Shown here: positions 55,001-64,000 of the stretch, in pieces
Numbering within the stretch: the stretch's first letter is position 1
How the letters are laid out: every line of letters begins with the position of its first letter
DNA from: Sinohyriopsis cumingii
Lineage: Eukaryota; Mollusca; Bivalvia; Unionida; Unionidae
Assembly: GCA_028554795.2 (NCBI GenBank)
Contig: CM068825.1
Coordinates: forward strand, 95,597,451 to 95,661,450
Reading direction: 5' to 3'
DNA length: 64,000 nucleotides
The notes under the pieces: model-generated
What the model was told of the DNA's origin: nothing
Seen by the model: the letters and a program-made list of their open reading frames with translations, nothing else
The model's database searches: none
Position numbers and translations under genes: made by a program

Positions 55001-56483
55001 TTTGTTGGCAGCAGGAACTGCATATAGCATATGTTATTAGACTTGTGAGAAACTAGTCTGATAAACCAAATCCCCAAGTCTGTGTTGATACTAATAGACA
55101 ATATGTCAGTCTGGTGTCACCTGTTTATTAAGATATGCAATTTTGCTGCATGCAAATCGTTCCAAAACACGCCTGCATACAGTTTAGACATTTACTGGTA
55201 TTTGGTAACAGCCATAGCTCAAACTTCAAAATAGCCACAGGACAGAGGGTTGTGCTATTCCACATGAATTTCCAAGTCACCAAACATAGGATTTTATCAG
55301 AAAATAATAGGTACGTATTGTCAAAAGAACCCTTCAACAAACAGTAGTTCAACAGCCACAAGAAATACTGGTAAGTGTATAAAATTTACACCAATGTGTG
55401 CAGGCAAAAGTGTCTACAGATTTTTTTTACAGGTTTTCATGAATCGACAATATCAGCCTAGTGGGCAACCTGCTGGTAAAAGTAAATTGCATTCCCACAT
55501 GCATAGTATCACTGGCATTAAGGCCATGCAAAGATGGGGACATAAAACAGTCATTAATAAATACATCATAAACCAAACCACATAGAGCATAATACCAATC
55601 AAAACTATGAAGTCTTCAAGTGAAAGCTTAGAGTGGTAAACATATACAATATATGTGGATACAAAGAGCAGATGATGGTGAGATAGTAGGTAAGAGTTAC
55701 TGGGGGGGGGGGGTACAGCTTTCAGGAAGAGCTGGATTCTGGAGGTAAAAGGCTATTTTCCAAATGTTAATCCTAATATCATTGGGCAATGTATCTGATT
55801 CAGAAATTAGATGAGTATACTTCCCTTCGAAAGCAAACTGAAAAGCATTGTTTATACTGATGAGAAGACAGTAAATGGAAGGTATCTACTGGGTCTCTTC
55901 TGACAGCCTGTTGAAAACTGAAGGGATGTTGAGCGATTCCCTCTATACATGGGAAGACCACTCTAGTCTGACTTTTATCTTGGCGAGCAGATGACTTTTA
56001 ATCTGTTGGTAAAACAAACCAAAAGACATGGTTAACATTTTTTTCAGCTGGAGAGGGTGGGATCTGCAAGGTGGTGGATACTATCCCAATGAATATTATG
56101 ACTGAATAATGTATCTAAAGAAGAAATGCATACTGGAATTAACCCTCCCACTACTTGTTGGTAAAAGTCTTGCTGTCCTCTGCCATAGCCAAAACACAAG
56201 CGGAGACACTTAACAGTGGCCTTCCAACTTTCTCTTCCATCATCCACTAATTCTTCACCAATTTCATAAAATAAATATCCACAAAGTTCTTGGTGGCAAA
56301 TTACTCATACTCTGAGGTATTTCCACTGACAGTTCTGACACATTTTCCCTCTCATTTCTTCAATAGCAACACATTTTACAAACCTTTGTCCAGTCTCCGT
56401 CCATGACATGACTTCGGAACTTTTCTGCAGATGGGTGCTCCAGCATACATCCTGATTCTGCAATAAGCTCTTCTGCTGTACGG
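15235..56483 (-). CDS. WDR26: WDR26 orthologue (CTLH/GID ubiquitin ligase subunit), 11 exons, both ends missing
   Basis: Eleven minus-strand exons with AG acceptors and GT donors join in consistent phases, from 56384-56483 to 15235-15364 (about 1,304 coding bases). They encode the end of a LisH motif, the CTLH domain and most of a WD40 propeller. The sequence follows vertebrate WDR26 closely, for example [94 protein letters not shown] and [18 protein letters not shown]-like segments. WDR26 scaffolds the CTLH E3 ligase and recruits substrates. The first exon (N-terminus and LisH start) would be right of 64,000. The last WD40 blade is absent down to the Polinton end, so its exon should lie left of the element. 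Introns are large and repeat-filled. Confidence 0.93.
16316..16430. repeat. Composite microsatellite (ATCC, ATAC, GT)
   Basis: CCAT/ATCC repeats, then ATAC repeats, a CAGA pair and a GT run, directly abutting the tail of SINE family B copy 1. Confidence 0.8.
16408..16706 (-). mobile_element. SINE family B, tRNA-derived, copy 1 (5' truncated)
   Basis: It matches the copies at 24510 and 61344. On the minus strand it has the B-box region (GGTTCAATCC) and the CA-repeat tail, but the first part of the tRNA-like head (A box) is missing. No clear target-site duplication was found. Confidence 0.8.
16882..16960 (-). CDS. WDR26: WDR26 exon: WD40 ([11 protein letters not shown])
   Basis: 79 bp; acceptor TTTCAG before 16960, donor GTAAAT after 16882. 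It encodes [20 protein letters not shown] and LNVATQ; phase 2 in, 0 out. Confidence 0.95.
17280..17437. repeat. Long foldback (inverted repeat arms of about 58 bp)
   Basis: The left arm, from GATATTTGCTTGAAACGAGT, and the right arm, ending TCATTTCAAGCAAATATTC, are near-perfect reverse complements around a spacer of about 40 bp. No ORF lies inside. It probably is a foldback/MITE-type insertion in the WDR26 intron. Confidence 0.75.
17737..17771. repeat. Short hairpin
   Basis: The perfect 13-bp arms CTGTAGTGAAAAA and TTTTTCACTACAG are separated by 9 bp. Confidence 0.6.
17931..18076 (-). CDS. WDR26: WDR26 exon: WD40 ([18 protein letters not shown])
   Basis: 146 bp; acceptor TTTCAG before 18076, donor GTGAGA after 17931. 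It encodes [34 protein letters not shown] and EIK; phase 0 in, 2 out. Confidence 0.95.
22555..22915. repeat. Degenerate tandem repeat, about 115-bp unit, three copies
   Basis: Each unit has the core TTTATGAGCATAA or TTTATGAACACAA, then GGTTTGTAATT, GGGCTGTCA-type and GTGTAAATAAC-type segments. Confidence 0.65.
24510..24833 (-). mobile_element. SINE family B, tRNA-derived, copy 2 (full length)
   Basis: The minus-strand head reads TGGCCTAGTGGTTAGAGTG (A box) and GTGGGTTCAATCCC (B box), then a unique body of about 230 bp and a CA-repeat tail. The 12-bp target-site duplication AAATCTTATAGT stands at 24498-24509 and 24834-24845. Confidence 0.9.
25377..25496 (-). CDS. WDR26: WDR26 exon: WD40 (DSLTSAAW)
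   Basis: 120 bp; acceptor CTGCAG before 25496, donor GTAAGG after 25377. It encodes [20 protein letters not shown] and [14 protein letters not shown]; phase 0 in and out. Confidence 0.95.
25997..26137 (-). CDS. WDR26: WDR26 exon: WD40 ([15 protein letters not shown])
   Basis: 141 bp; acceptor CACTAG before 26137, donor GTAAGC after 25997. It encodes [20 protein letters not shown] and [14 protein letters not shown]; phase 0 in and out. Confidence 0.95.
26138..29759. other. WDR26 intron, 3.6 kb
   Basis: Most of it is occupied by a pogo/Tigger-like element with terminal inverted repeats (26849-28823). No other gene is supported. Confidence 0.6.
26849..28823. mobile_element. Pogo/Tigger-like DNA transposon remnant, about 2 kb, non-coding
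   Basis: The left end CAGTTTGACCCCGCTATAGC and the right end (reverse complement CAGTGTGACCCTGCTATAAC) form imperfect terminal inverted repeats starting with CAG. TA dinucleotides flank both ends (26847-26848, 28824-28825). This CAG...GACC...CTATA form is typical of pogo-group ends. No transposase frame remains inside, so it is a non-autonomous or decayed copy. Confidence 0.75.
29760..29898 (-). CDS. WDR26: WDR26 exon: start of WD40 propeller
   Basis: 139 bp; acceptor TTTCAG before 29898, donor GTAAGC after 29760. It encodes [35 protein letters not shown] and IMIWIVDL; phase 2 in, 0 out. Confidence 0.95.
30250..31050. repeat. Degenerate dispersed repeat (ATGGTGGC...GGTCAGAT...ACCA core)
   Basis: Units of about 130-170 bp repeat phrases like 'atggtggccat', 'gaggtcagatcagcaccattttcatt' and 'gaccaacta'. 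Similar phrases recur at 47,330-47,880, 48,180-48,270, 57,400-57,500 and 58,880-59,100. Old and poorly conserved. Confidence 0.5.
32651..32830. repeat. 35-bp minisatellite, five copies
   Basis: The unit TACACTTTTCCCTTGATAAC plus TCATGCACAATGGGG repeats five times with few changes; the last copy has a 3-bp insertion. The TTGATAACTC core recurs near 49,690 and inverted near 51,400. Confidence 0.85.
33944..34033. repeat. (AT)n microsatellite
   Basis: About 45 uninterrupted AT dinucleotides directly upstream of the hAT-like remnant. Confidence 0.98.
34100..35640 (+). pseudogene. Decayed hAT-superfamily transposase (ZNF862/DUF4371-like)
   Basis: Plus-strand fragments in several frames give, in order, [20 protein letters not shown] (34.2 kb), [17 protein letters not shown] and [12 protein letters not shown] (34.5 kb), [20 protein letters not shown] (34.75 kb), and a C-terminal [20 protein letters not shown] (35.5 kb). 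This is the order of a hAT-type RNase H-like domain and the hATC dimerisation motif. Frameshifts, stops and two homopolymers (poly-C near 34,660 and poly-G near 35,205) break it, so it is a pseudogene. The terminal inverted repeats were not found. Confidence 0.75.
36158..36773. repeat. 0.65-kb direct repeat, copy 1
   Basis: Begins GTAAAACCCGTTGACAAAG and ends near GAATTGTAAATC. It contains a small hairpin AAAAGATGAA/TTCATCTTTT and a GGATTCAGGAGGTAGGAGGC segment. It is nearly the same as 37542-38198; a diverged relative of the middle part occurs near 55,700-55,850. Confidence 0.8.
37542..38198. repeat. 0.65-kb direct repeat, copy 2
   Basis: The same order of segments as copy 1, about 1.38 kb further on, with small indels. 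The same orientation points to a tandem duplication or to two insertions of one repeat family. Confidence 0.8.
38415..38571 (-). CDS. WDR26: WDR26 exon: end of CTLH/CRA region
   Basis: 157 bp; acceptor TTTTAG before 38571, donor GTACAG after 38415. It encodes [28 protein letters not shown] and [16 protein letters not shown]; phase 1 in, 2 out. Confidence 0.95.
39106..39203 (-). CDS. WDR26: WDR26 exon: CTLH domain, second part
   Basis: 98 bp; acceptor TTCTAG before 39203, donor GTAAGT after 39106. It encodes [20 protein letters not shown] and [10 protein letters not shown]; phase 2 in, 1 out. Confidence 0.95.
39805..41232. mobile_element. Pogo/Tigger-like DNA transposon remnant, interrupted by a SINE
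   Basis: The left end has CTCGTTAATCCGGACTCTG and TTTATCCAGA. The right end, reversed, has CAGTGGAGCC then TTGTTAATCTGGACA. TA flanks both ends. A second inner AACTCGTTAATCCAGACAT motif lies at about 41,170. The 'GTTAATCCGGAC' style is characteristic of pogo-group ends. There is no transposase frame. SINE family A copy 2 is nested at 40091-40329. Confidence 0.65.
40091..40329 (-). mobile_element. SINE family A, tRNA-derived, copy 2
   Basis: Same body as copy 1, with small deletions in the tRNA-like head. Target-site duplication GTGTATCAATGTAT (40077-40090) / GTGTGTCAATGTAT (40330-40343), one mismatch. It inserted into the pogo-like element, so it is younger. Confidence 0.85.
45263..45399 (-). 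CDS. WDR26: WDR26 exon: CTLH domain, first part
   Basis: 137 bp; acceptor CTGCAG before 45399, donor GTAAGT after 45263. It encodes [20 protein letters not shown] and [17 protein letters not shown]; phase 0 in, 2 out. Confidence 0.95.
47330..47880. repeat. Degenerate tandem/dispersed repeat, about 170-bp period
   Basis: Three to four units with 'aagattttcaaatggc(t/a)gc', 'cattttcatttaggaccaact' and 'agacatcataagaagtc' phrases, related to 30,250-31,050. Confidence 0.5.
50434..50658 (+). pseudogene. CENP-B/pogo (Tigger/jerky)-type HTH fragment
   Basis: The open stretch contains [20 protein letters not shown] followed by [13 protein letters not shown] and DFMAC, the pattern of the second helix-turn-helix (CENPB-type) of pogo/Tigger/jerky transposases. 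The region before and after is degenerate, and no DDE domain follows. A Ser-rich open stretch at 50,763-50,993 may or may not belong to it. Confidence 0.5.
52762..52818 (-). CDS. WDR26: WDR26 exon: short linker exon after LisH
   Basis: 57 bp; acceptor TTTCAG before 52818, donor GTGACT after 52762. It encodes [19 protein letters not shown]; phase 0 in and out. Its place between the LisH-end exon and the CTLH exon agrees with the protein order. Confidence 0.93.
52819..56383. other. WDR26 intron, 3.6 kb
   Basis: Holds a 5'-truncated CR1/L2-like LINE (53431-54490), a poly-G run near 55,700, and a diverged copy of the 36,158 repeat. Nothing else is recognised. Confidence 0.55.
53431..54490 (-). 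mobile_element. CR1/L2-like LINE, 5'-truncated, decayed reverse transcriptase end
   Basis: The minus strand encodes, in slightly broken frames, [15 protein letters not shown] (54.3 kb), [19 protein letters not shown] (54.0 kb), then [19 protein letters not shown] (53.7 kb). These are the C-terminal part of a CR1/L2/Jockey-type reverse transcriptase ORF. The 3' end is a short untranslated part ending in an ATT repeat (TAATAATAATAA on plus). A stop interrupts the frame at about 54,240. The same 3' end recurs at 63,633-64,000. Confidence 0.85.
56384..56483 (-). CDS. WDR26: WDR26 exon: LisH end
   Basis: 100 bp; acceptor TGTCAG before 56483, donor GTTTGT after 56384. It encodes [33 protein letters not shown]. 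First exon visible; the split first codon shows that an upstream exon is missing. Confidence 0.95.
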
Positions 56484-59400
56484 CTGACAAGGAAATAAAG
56501 AAAATATTAGAGGTATACTTTAATCATGGGCAAAGAAAATTTTTACAAAAAACCTAAAACTGGGTGAAAAAGGTGAATATGAATACATAGTGAAGTGACT
56601 CCAATGCTTTTACAGATATCACTATATTAACTATGCTAATCTTCTGTTACTGCATCCTATTGTTACAAAGTAGACTCTAAGAAAATGATTAACATCATTC
56701 CTCTAAATGTCCTTGGAATTTGTTAACCAGTAAAGACTGTTACTTGCATTTAACTAATTTTCCAGTGATTATTTTCTTTTTCACCTGAAATGGGGATCGG
56801 AAACATGATTATATCCAACCTCATCTACTTCAGATTTTATTTGCCAGATATTCAGATTTACTCTCTCGCCCATGCATAAGCAGATAGGTAACAACCATTG
56901 AGGTTTTCTTTGCTTATCCAATTTTCATGTCTTGACCCATTTTTACTCTGAATCTCAATCTTACCCTACTTTTTACAGATTCTAATCTGTCCATGTGTTG
57001 TCCAGACCTGTCTAATTTAGATCTAATGGTAGGAAGTATAAAATCCAAACAAGAACTCTGGTCCAGACCATGTAATTTTCTGTCTTTAAAAATATCTTAT
57101 CTCAAAAATGGAGTTTTTTCAGCTGTATTTTGTAATGCAAGCAGAAAGCCAATATTGTCTGGTGTTACTGTAGCTCTACGTTTTCTCACATTTTTGTTGT
57201 ACCACCATCGCAACCACCTACTATGGTGTAAAATGAATTATGAAGCCAGAGCTTGGAACAAGGGTACAACCACATGACACATAAAAGGTGATACGCAGGG
57301 ATAATGAGTTGAAAATGAAGCATTAAAGCACAAAAAGAAAATGAAATATATATATTTCATACAAAGTCTTGGTGAAAACCGTATCAATATGTCTATTCAT
57401 CAAGGAAGAGGAGCAATAACAAGATTTTCAAAATGACTGCCATGTCAGTATGCTGGTTGTCCAAGGGTGACAAATTTCATTTAGGACCACCTAGACCTGT
57501 AAAGAACGTGTTTGTAAAGTTTCAATGTATTCCAACCAGTAGTTTCTTCGTTGAAGAATAACCAGGTTTCGATGACACCAAATGGTGGACAAATGGGCAT
57601 CTGAGAAGCCTGTCTGGTCCATGAACAGAAGAACTATTTAAAAACGATTTGTGCAATGGGTCATACTTGAAATTTTAAATAAACCCATTTTGCACAATAG
57701 TTAACTGCCCAAATAAAAGACAGCATGTCAAACACCCACTACTTCCAGAAAATCCAAGAGATCAGTGAGCGAGGAGAGAAAGCACAAAACTTAGACCTCA
57801 AAAACATATGCAAGCATAAAACTATAAGCCATCTGTACATAAAACCAGGTATACCATATAATAAGCTATGACAAAGAATGAAAGCAATGAATGTAAACAA
57901 TCATGCACTACAGTAGTATGAATCCTTTCACCACAGGTTAATTAATTTATTCTTGTGTCATCAATATCAATACAAATGATCAATATTCATAATCAAATAT
58001 TTTACAATACTGGGGAGAACAACTCATGAGGTGTCTGAATATCTGGGAAATTCAAGGATAATTTTGAATTGCAAATATAGAATTGAAGAAGCAGCTGTAT
58101 TGTATGATTAATTTATAATGAAAATAGTTTCTCAGCAACAAAAGCAGTTTAATAAAATATATGCAATGCTTTTTTGTACTAAATTTGACAGCCAAAGTTA
58201 TTGTGAAAAAATATATTCATACAAAATGAGAAGTGTATGTCTTCTCATTACAAATAACTATTAAAACATGTCCTATAGAGCAAATAGTCTAAATGGTTTG
58301 ATATGTAAACCCACCCCCATCCTCCAACCCTATGAAGGGATGTATGTATTTGATCTAATGACAGTTGATGCCGAAAAACTTTTAAATGAACTTTCACAAT
58401 CTCTAAAAGTGTATCCAACTGTAATTTGTGTTATTTCTGTAATTCTCACAACATTATCTTGCCAACATACATCCATGTTTCATACCCTCATTTGGACCAT
58501 CACCTTTTTACTTGGCCAAAATAAAAAAGTTTGAAAAATTCTAAGGTGGACATAACAATGAGATGGAAATAAATCAATATTTAGCCGTGACTCAGAAACT
58601 ACTAGATTCCTCCACAACTACTGTTAAATTCAAATGAACAACATTATAACATTCATACTATTAATGCACATTCAACTTTGAGAACAACAAAATTATTAAG
58701 ACCCACAATCTTACAACCAACACACCATTTTAATTAACAGTTTCCGTCCTAGACACTGGTTGAAAAGTAAAACCAGGAATCCAAGGTAAGACCTCTTCTT
58801 TTCTTTGACTGCTGTGTGTTTAAACCATGTCAGGAATTCTTGAGCAACATTTTCAAGCTGGCCAAACAAGAGTATGAAGGTCTTTATAATGGGTGTAAAA
58901 TCAGCATTACTTTCTCTTAGGACCAACCATTCACCATAAAAAGCCTTCTGGAAAAACTAAATGTTGATATAACTTTAAGAGTAGTCATAAGATTTTTAAG
59001 ATGAATATCTTGGCAGCTCAAATGAATACTAGATCAGCACCATTCTGGTTAAAAACCAACTAAATATCACAAGACTTTTGATGAAAATGCTATATCAATA
59101 TGACCCATGGATTGAAAAATCCATTACCCTGAGCCCAGATCAATTAAAAATTAATGCAAGGCAATCATTTTTTTCCAATCTGAAAGCCCAGTTCTGTAAC
59201 CTAAAAATATTATTAGAAAATTGAATGTGTTATAATAATTATAATGACATTTCATATATTTCTGAGTGCCAAACATTCATCATTGAATTGTTCCTCTGAG
59301 TATCAACATCATGGTGCCTGAATTATCTTCGTATACTTATAAAGCTGGGTGTTTAGTGTTGGTAAGAGACCATACTAATTGAAATATGTCTGCAACTCAT

Positions 59401-60931
59401 ATGATTAAGTAATCACAGTCCATACTAATTGCCCATCATGGAAAACCCTTAAAGAAACAAGACTCATGAATGTTCATGTTTTGTCAACACCAACATATGG
59501 TTGCAGTTTTTTTTATCTGAGGCTAGACACACTGACTGCCTATAATTTAGTACATGTATCATGCTTTCTCACTTGTCTCCTGTTTCAACAGGCATTCACT
59601 GAAGATCGTGTGACACTTGCTCCTGCTGGCTAACTTTAACTAAAGGTATATTAAAGTTTAATTAACTGAACAAAATATGAAAGTTTAAGTAATCAAAACA
59701 AACACAACTGTTTGTTACATACTTTGTTGGCTTTTGGGCAATGTCTAAAAAAAAATCCCATATGAAATTTTAACAGCTCTCTGACAAATCAGACATGACA
59801 TTAATAATATCTAATTAACAATAACAAACTGTAATTATATAAGATGGGATAAACATAACATTTGGTGGCCAACTACAAAAAAACTAAAGATGAAGAAGAC
59901 ACTGCCAAAATAGGAAAATTGTTATATCATCTTTCATTAGATGATCTCAAATACATTAAATATGTGCGTAAAATTGTGTGTGATTAGAACTACCAATATG
60001 ACAATTTTGGTTAAAAAAAATGTTCATTACAGGAACCATAGAGACAGCTGCAATAATTTACCGGGCACCAGAAAAATCTCCTGGGTATCCAGATTTTCAA
60101 AACTGGTTGTCTAGGGACAACCAATGATTTGCACAATTTTTCTAACTTGTTACTATCCATCAAGTAAGAGTTGTGATAACTAGATATTCTCAATGGCCAC
60201 AACAGTGGCCATAATGAAGGTCAAATCATCGACAACTACCTGCTCAGCTGCTGCATGAACCACAAACCAAGCAGTCAGATCAACAGAAAAGTAGGTCAAT
60301 ATGACTTAATATTGGTCCATTAAATAAATGCACTTGTCACAAATCTGATGACTACATGCAACAATAAGAAACTGAGCCAAATACAAAAACCATAACGGAT
60401 TCAACATAAAAAATTAATGAGGGTTCTCCATAGGATTATGAAAGTTGCAGCCCAGGACCTCACTTACAATAGAGTCCCTGCCATAAAATTAATTCAGAAT
60501 AGGATAGTATTTCAAGTATCAATTACCTCAATAACAGTCTTTCATTATAAAACATTTTGTCCTAAATGGCAGATAATACATTACTTCATTCTTTTAGAAG
60601 ACATTAGAGTAAATCTACAGCTCATTTTTAATGTATACTTATTATCACTGACAGGGCTTTAAAAATCGTATAAAAGCTGATTGAGATATTGAAATTGCCC
60701 TTGGGGGATTGGAGTCTGTCTCAAAATATGACAAGGTATCACAGCAAAAGTATTTTAAATAATCTAGGAACAAACAGTGGATGTTTGCAGAAATCACATA
60801 TTTTCTTTACAAATATAGAACTTTTATCATTTTTTTATATTTTTATTTGCACCTGAAAACAATGTCAACGAATGAAGTTAACAAAAAATATACATGCAAA
60901 TAGTGCATGTAGTTAAATGTGTACATGAGGA

Positions 60932-61184
60932 TTTTTTGTTGTTGTTATAGGGTTTAACGCCATTTTTCAGCACAAGATAGGCTATACATGGCGGCCAGTA
61001 TTAATGGTGGAGGAAGAACCCGGGAAAACCCCGGAAAGAACCACCGACCCATGAGAAGCTACCGGCAAGCTTTCTCACATATCCACATTGGCTGAGCCCA
61101 AGACTCGAACCTATGCAGACAGAGGTGAGATGGCAGTGATCCGTGACGGAGAGCGCTTTAGACCACTCGGCCACTCGGGGCCCC
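60932..61184 (-). mobile_element. SINE family A, tRNA-derived, copy 3 (best preserved)
   Basis: The minus-strand head GGCCGAGTGGTCTAAAGCGC (A box) and TAGGTTCGAGTCT (B box) are intact; the tail is an AAC-type repeat. The perfect 12-bp target-site duplication TGTACATGAGGA stands at 60920-60931 and 61185-61196. Confidence 0.92.
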
Positions 61185-61343
61185 TGTACATGAGGAAAGA
61201 AGAGCTAGAATGTTGATATATTATAAGAGCAAATACTGACATTTACATGTAAACAGATATAAATGGATAGACATGTAGATATGGGTTTTGGAAATGGATA
61301 GATTTGTAAGTAGAGTGCTGTTTAAGGTAAAAGACCATAAATT

Positions 61344-61666
61344 GTGTATGTGTGTGTGATTTGGATTTTTATTGTAGCTTTAACAATTTTTCAGTTATAT
61401 CGTTACGATGTCTGCAGTGTGGCAGTTTATAGTGATGTCTAGCCCTGGAACACACGCCACAGACATGCATCATGATGTCCCACCCAGTCACATTATCCTG
61501 ACACCAGGCCAACCAGTCCTAACATTAACCTCTTAATGCTGAGCACCTAGCAAGGCAGCTGGTAGTAACATTTTTGTAAGTTTTTGGTACAACTCTGCTG
61601 GGTGTCGAACCCGCAACCTCCTGCATCTGAAGCGGAAGCTCTAACTACTAGGTTACCAGAGCGGTT
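61344..61666 (-). mobile_element. SINE family B, tRNA-derived, copy 3
   Basis: Full length with A and B box regions (some changes: GGTAACCTAGTAGTTAGAGC; GGTTCGACAC) and a CA-type tail. The perfect 12-bp target-site duplication AGACCATAAATT stands at 61332-61343 and 61667-61678. Confidence 0.9.
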
Positions 61667-63632
61667 AGACCATAAATTTAAAATATGTACTAGGTAAAAG
61701 ACCATGAAAAATATGTACAAATATACACTGTAGATATTAAAATATCACTGACAAATTAAAATATAAATATTTCATTTCTGTCAATTTGCTTCAAATAGTA
61801 CACTCAAATTATTATGCGAGATTGACCATGACAATGACTATCAGGAAATAACAGACTCAGTATATCATGTGGAATAAAGGATGAACAGATAAAAGAAGCT
61901 GCAGGCAGTTATGTATTTGAAGAAGGTGGTACAAATAATTACAAAATAATGGGGCTGATATATCTATTGTGATTAGATTGCTGAGTATAAAACTTCCTGA
62001 ACATGGAACCGAACATGACTCTTCTCTTTATCTCAGAATCTGCAAACATGAGCTAGCCAAAGCCACATTTTCAGCTTGACCAAGGAGTCAGGCAACTGGA
62101 TTTGTACAAATCTGTCTTTGTGATTCTGCCAAATAAATGTTAACTCATCACATTCTGGTATCTTCATGATTTGCTTTGCTACTCAGAAGCATCTTAACCA
62201 ACTGAACACTTATGTCCATGTGGATTCATGTCTCAGGTTTGGACTGTGTTCCCAGGTTCTTTCTCCAACAGTTAAATTGGCCACTATTTATAGACTCTCA
62301 TGTGCTAAACAATTTCATTAATTCAACATCAAGAACAAGCAATGATTTTAATTTTCCAGTGACAAAGTTGCTCATGATATTTGCTTCATACTGATATTAA
62401 TCTGGTCAAGGCAAATGAAAGCATCCAGTATCCTTCTCATTTATTTTGCCATTCCAATAACTATCATGCAGGAAAATGTGAGCCAGCAGCATATATTTTG
62501 GGCTTCCCTTAGGATTTGAAACTGAAAGCTTATTGATCCCTGGGCTCAAATTTCCACAAATAAAAATCCTAAAACCCAGGATAATGAGTATGATGTGGAG
62601 AAAGTAAACACATATTTATAACTGTTGTCAAACAAAAAGCATCAGTCTTCTTTAACATACAAACAACATAATTATAGCATAAAATCTCAAGAGGAGACTA
62701 AATGGAAATTTGAGCATTGTATATTGAACTGGAATGCATTATTTATAAACCACTTTAGAAAATTATCTGGCATTAGTGATAATTTGTTAGCACAAATTTT
62801 GTTTCATACCACAATACACTACAATCACTCATCAATTTTCTTCCAAGCATTGCTGGATTTTCATGTGCATTGTGAAGAAAATTCTGTTTCTTACAACGTT
62901 TGTTTTCATAGTTTGAGTCAGTTTCCTTGAGAAAACAAGACAATTATTTCTCTAAGCCATGGTATTTATATATAATACTTACAGTTGACAAACAAATTGA
63001 TAAACCAAGGATAAGAAATCAACAACAAAACAATGTACACCACATAGTGTAACAGTAATGTTAATGAATGTCAAACAAGAAATAATTCAATTCTATATTA
63101 AAAGTGTGACCAATTAACAGAGAATAAATTGGAAACATTAATGGCATAAAAAAAATTGTGGATCGTTTAACATCATCAAAACAAATAAATGTTATTTAAG
63201 CCATCAGTTCTCTTGACTTCTGTCAGTGATGCTCTAATCTCATAGCCCAACATCCAGGACTATACATTTTCCAAGTCAGACAAGTAACATTTTCCAAAGC
63301 ACTTGTCCAGGACAAGTGCTATTTTTCTATTTTAAAACAACTTGGGCAAGTGCTCATTTTTATACTTTAATCACTTTATCTATCTTTATCGTGCCATTCA
63401 TACCCTCTGGTGGTATGAACACTTGTAATGTATATCCATTTATTCATTCATATCCAATGTACTATAGTAAGTGGCAATTAATAACTGTTGCAAGTGCACG
63501 AGTTCTGTTGCTGTTTGACTGGAATAAGTGACAAAATTATCAACCAATAAAAACACTTCAAATAAATCAGACATGACTGAAATGATCTTGTTAATATTCA
63601 ATTTACTCAACAAAAATACTCATGAGCAGATA

Positions 63633-64000
63633 ACAATAATAATAATAATGAGGACTTTGTATAGTACCTAATCTTTAGAAGATCTAAGTGCTTTACAACA
63701 TTTGACAACACCTATAACGTAAAAAACCCATATATAATGATATTATTACAAAAGCCAAACACCATGAAATAAAAAACATAAAAAACATGCTGTAAATATT
63801 TAAGGTAGGGAATATTATTAGGTCTTTAGGTTTTTTCTTGCAGTCGAAATAGGTGAGTTTTAAGAGCACTCTTGATTGGGATCACTGTGGCTATGTGTGT
63901 AAGTTCAGTGGGCAATTCATTCCACGTTGTTGGGCCCTGGTATGCAAAAGAACGTTCTCCATATGACTTTGTTTTCGTAGTGGGAATAATGAGTATACAA
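63633..64000 (-). mobile_element. CR1/L2-like LINE, 3' end, cut by window edge
   Basis: Closely matches 53431-53810: the same TAA/ATT repeat end, untranslated region and the [11 protein letters not shown]-type coding end. It continues past the window. Confidence 0.85.

Larger units (their letters stand above)
56484..64000. other. WDR26 intron or upstream region, 7.5 kb
   Basis: No upstream LisH exon was recognised. It holds SINE A copy 3, SINE B copy 3 and the 3' end of a second CR1/L2-like LINE. Remaining open stretches of 60-100 codons lack recognisable domains. Confidence 0.5.

Noticed and set aside
14512-61666. SINE heads as functional tRNA genes
   Set aside because: Only A and B box regions are tRNA-like; there is no full cloverleaf, and the heads continue into SINE bodies with target-site duplications.

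Overview
The window joins two very different kinds of DNA. Bases 1 to about 13,968 are most of a Polinton/Maverick-type (adintovirus-like) element: a large self-synthesising DNA transposon with virus genes. Bases from about 13,969 to 64,000 are AT-rich invertebrate nuclear DNA, full of SINEs, LINE ends, DNA-transposon remnants and minisatellites. They carry eleven spliced exons of one host gene on the minus strand, the orthologue of WDR26 (WD40 and CTLH subunit of the CTLH/GID ubiquitin ligase). Exon sequences and repeat style fit an invertebrate, possibly a mollusc; the species is inference.

Element layout, from the inner (right) end leftwards: a terminal array of about six 45-bp repeats (13,698-13,968); a divergent pair, a 78-aa Arg-rich protein (+) and a 186-aa Gln-rich coiled-coil protein (-); a CCHC zinc-knuckle protein (+) divergent from the protein-primed family B DNA polymerase (-, 1,354 aa, motifs intact); then, all on the minus strand, a tail-anchored Cys-rich membrane protein, the FtsK/HerA-type packaging ATPase, a 123-aa capsid/core-type protein, a basic core-like protein with a broken start, a 128-aa glycine-tailed protein, a 212-aa protein with SUMO-type motifs, the DDE integrase with chromodomain (interrupted by an in-frame TGA), a two-span membrane protein, the penton-like minor capsid protein (split by a frameshift), a pVI-like basic protein, and the major capsid protein, which runs off the left edge. 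The maturation protease and the other terminal repeat are not visible and would lie further left. Eight element genes have a TATA-type box 41-55 bp before the ATG.

The most striking observation: the divergent pair next to the terminus is built like a replication-dependent histone gene pair. Each coding region ends about 20-30 nt before a perfect histone-mRNA-type 3' stem-loop (GGCCCT-TTTC-AGGGCC) followed by a purine-rich, U7-type downstream element. The shared promoter has two CCAAT boxes, two TATA boxes and an overlapping E-box/CRE palindrome. Neither protein is a recognisable histone. This suggests that the element ties two of its genes to S-phase histone mRNA processing.

The element lies beyond the last visible WDR26 exon. 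The final WD40 blade of WDR26 is absent between that exon and the element, so the element probably sits in the last intron of WDR26, with most of its genes in the host gene's direction. The remaining 50 kb is WDR26 intron. It holds two tRNA-derived SINE families (three copies each, most with clear target-site duplications, all on the minus strand), two CR1/L2-like LINE 3' ends, two pogo/Tigger-like elements, a decayed hAT-like transposase, a 0.65-kb direct repeat, foldbacks and microsatellites.
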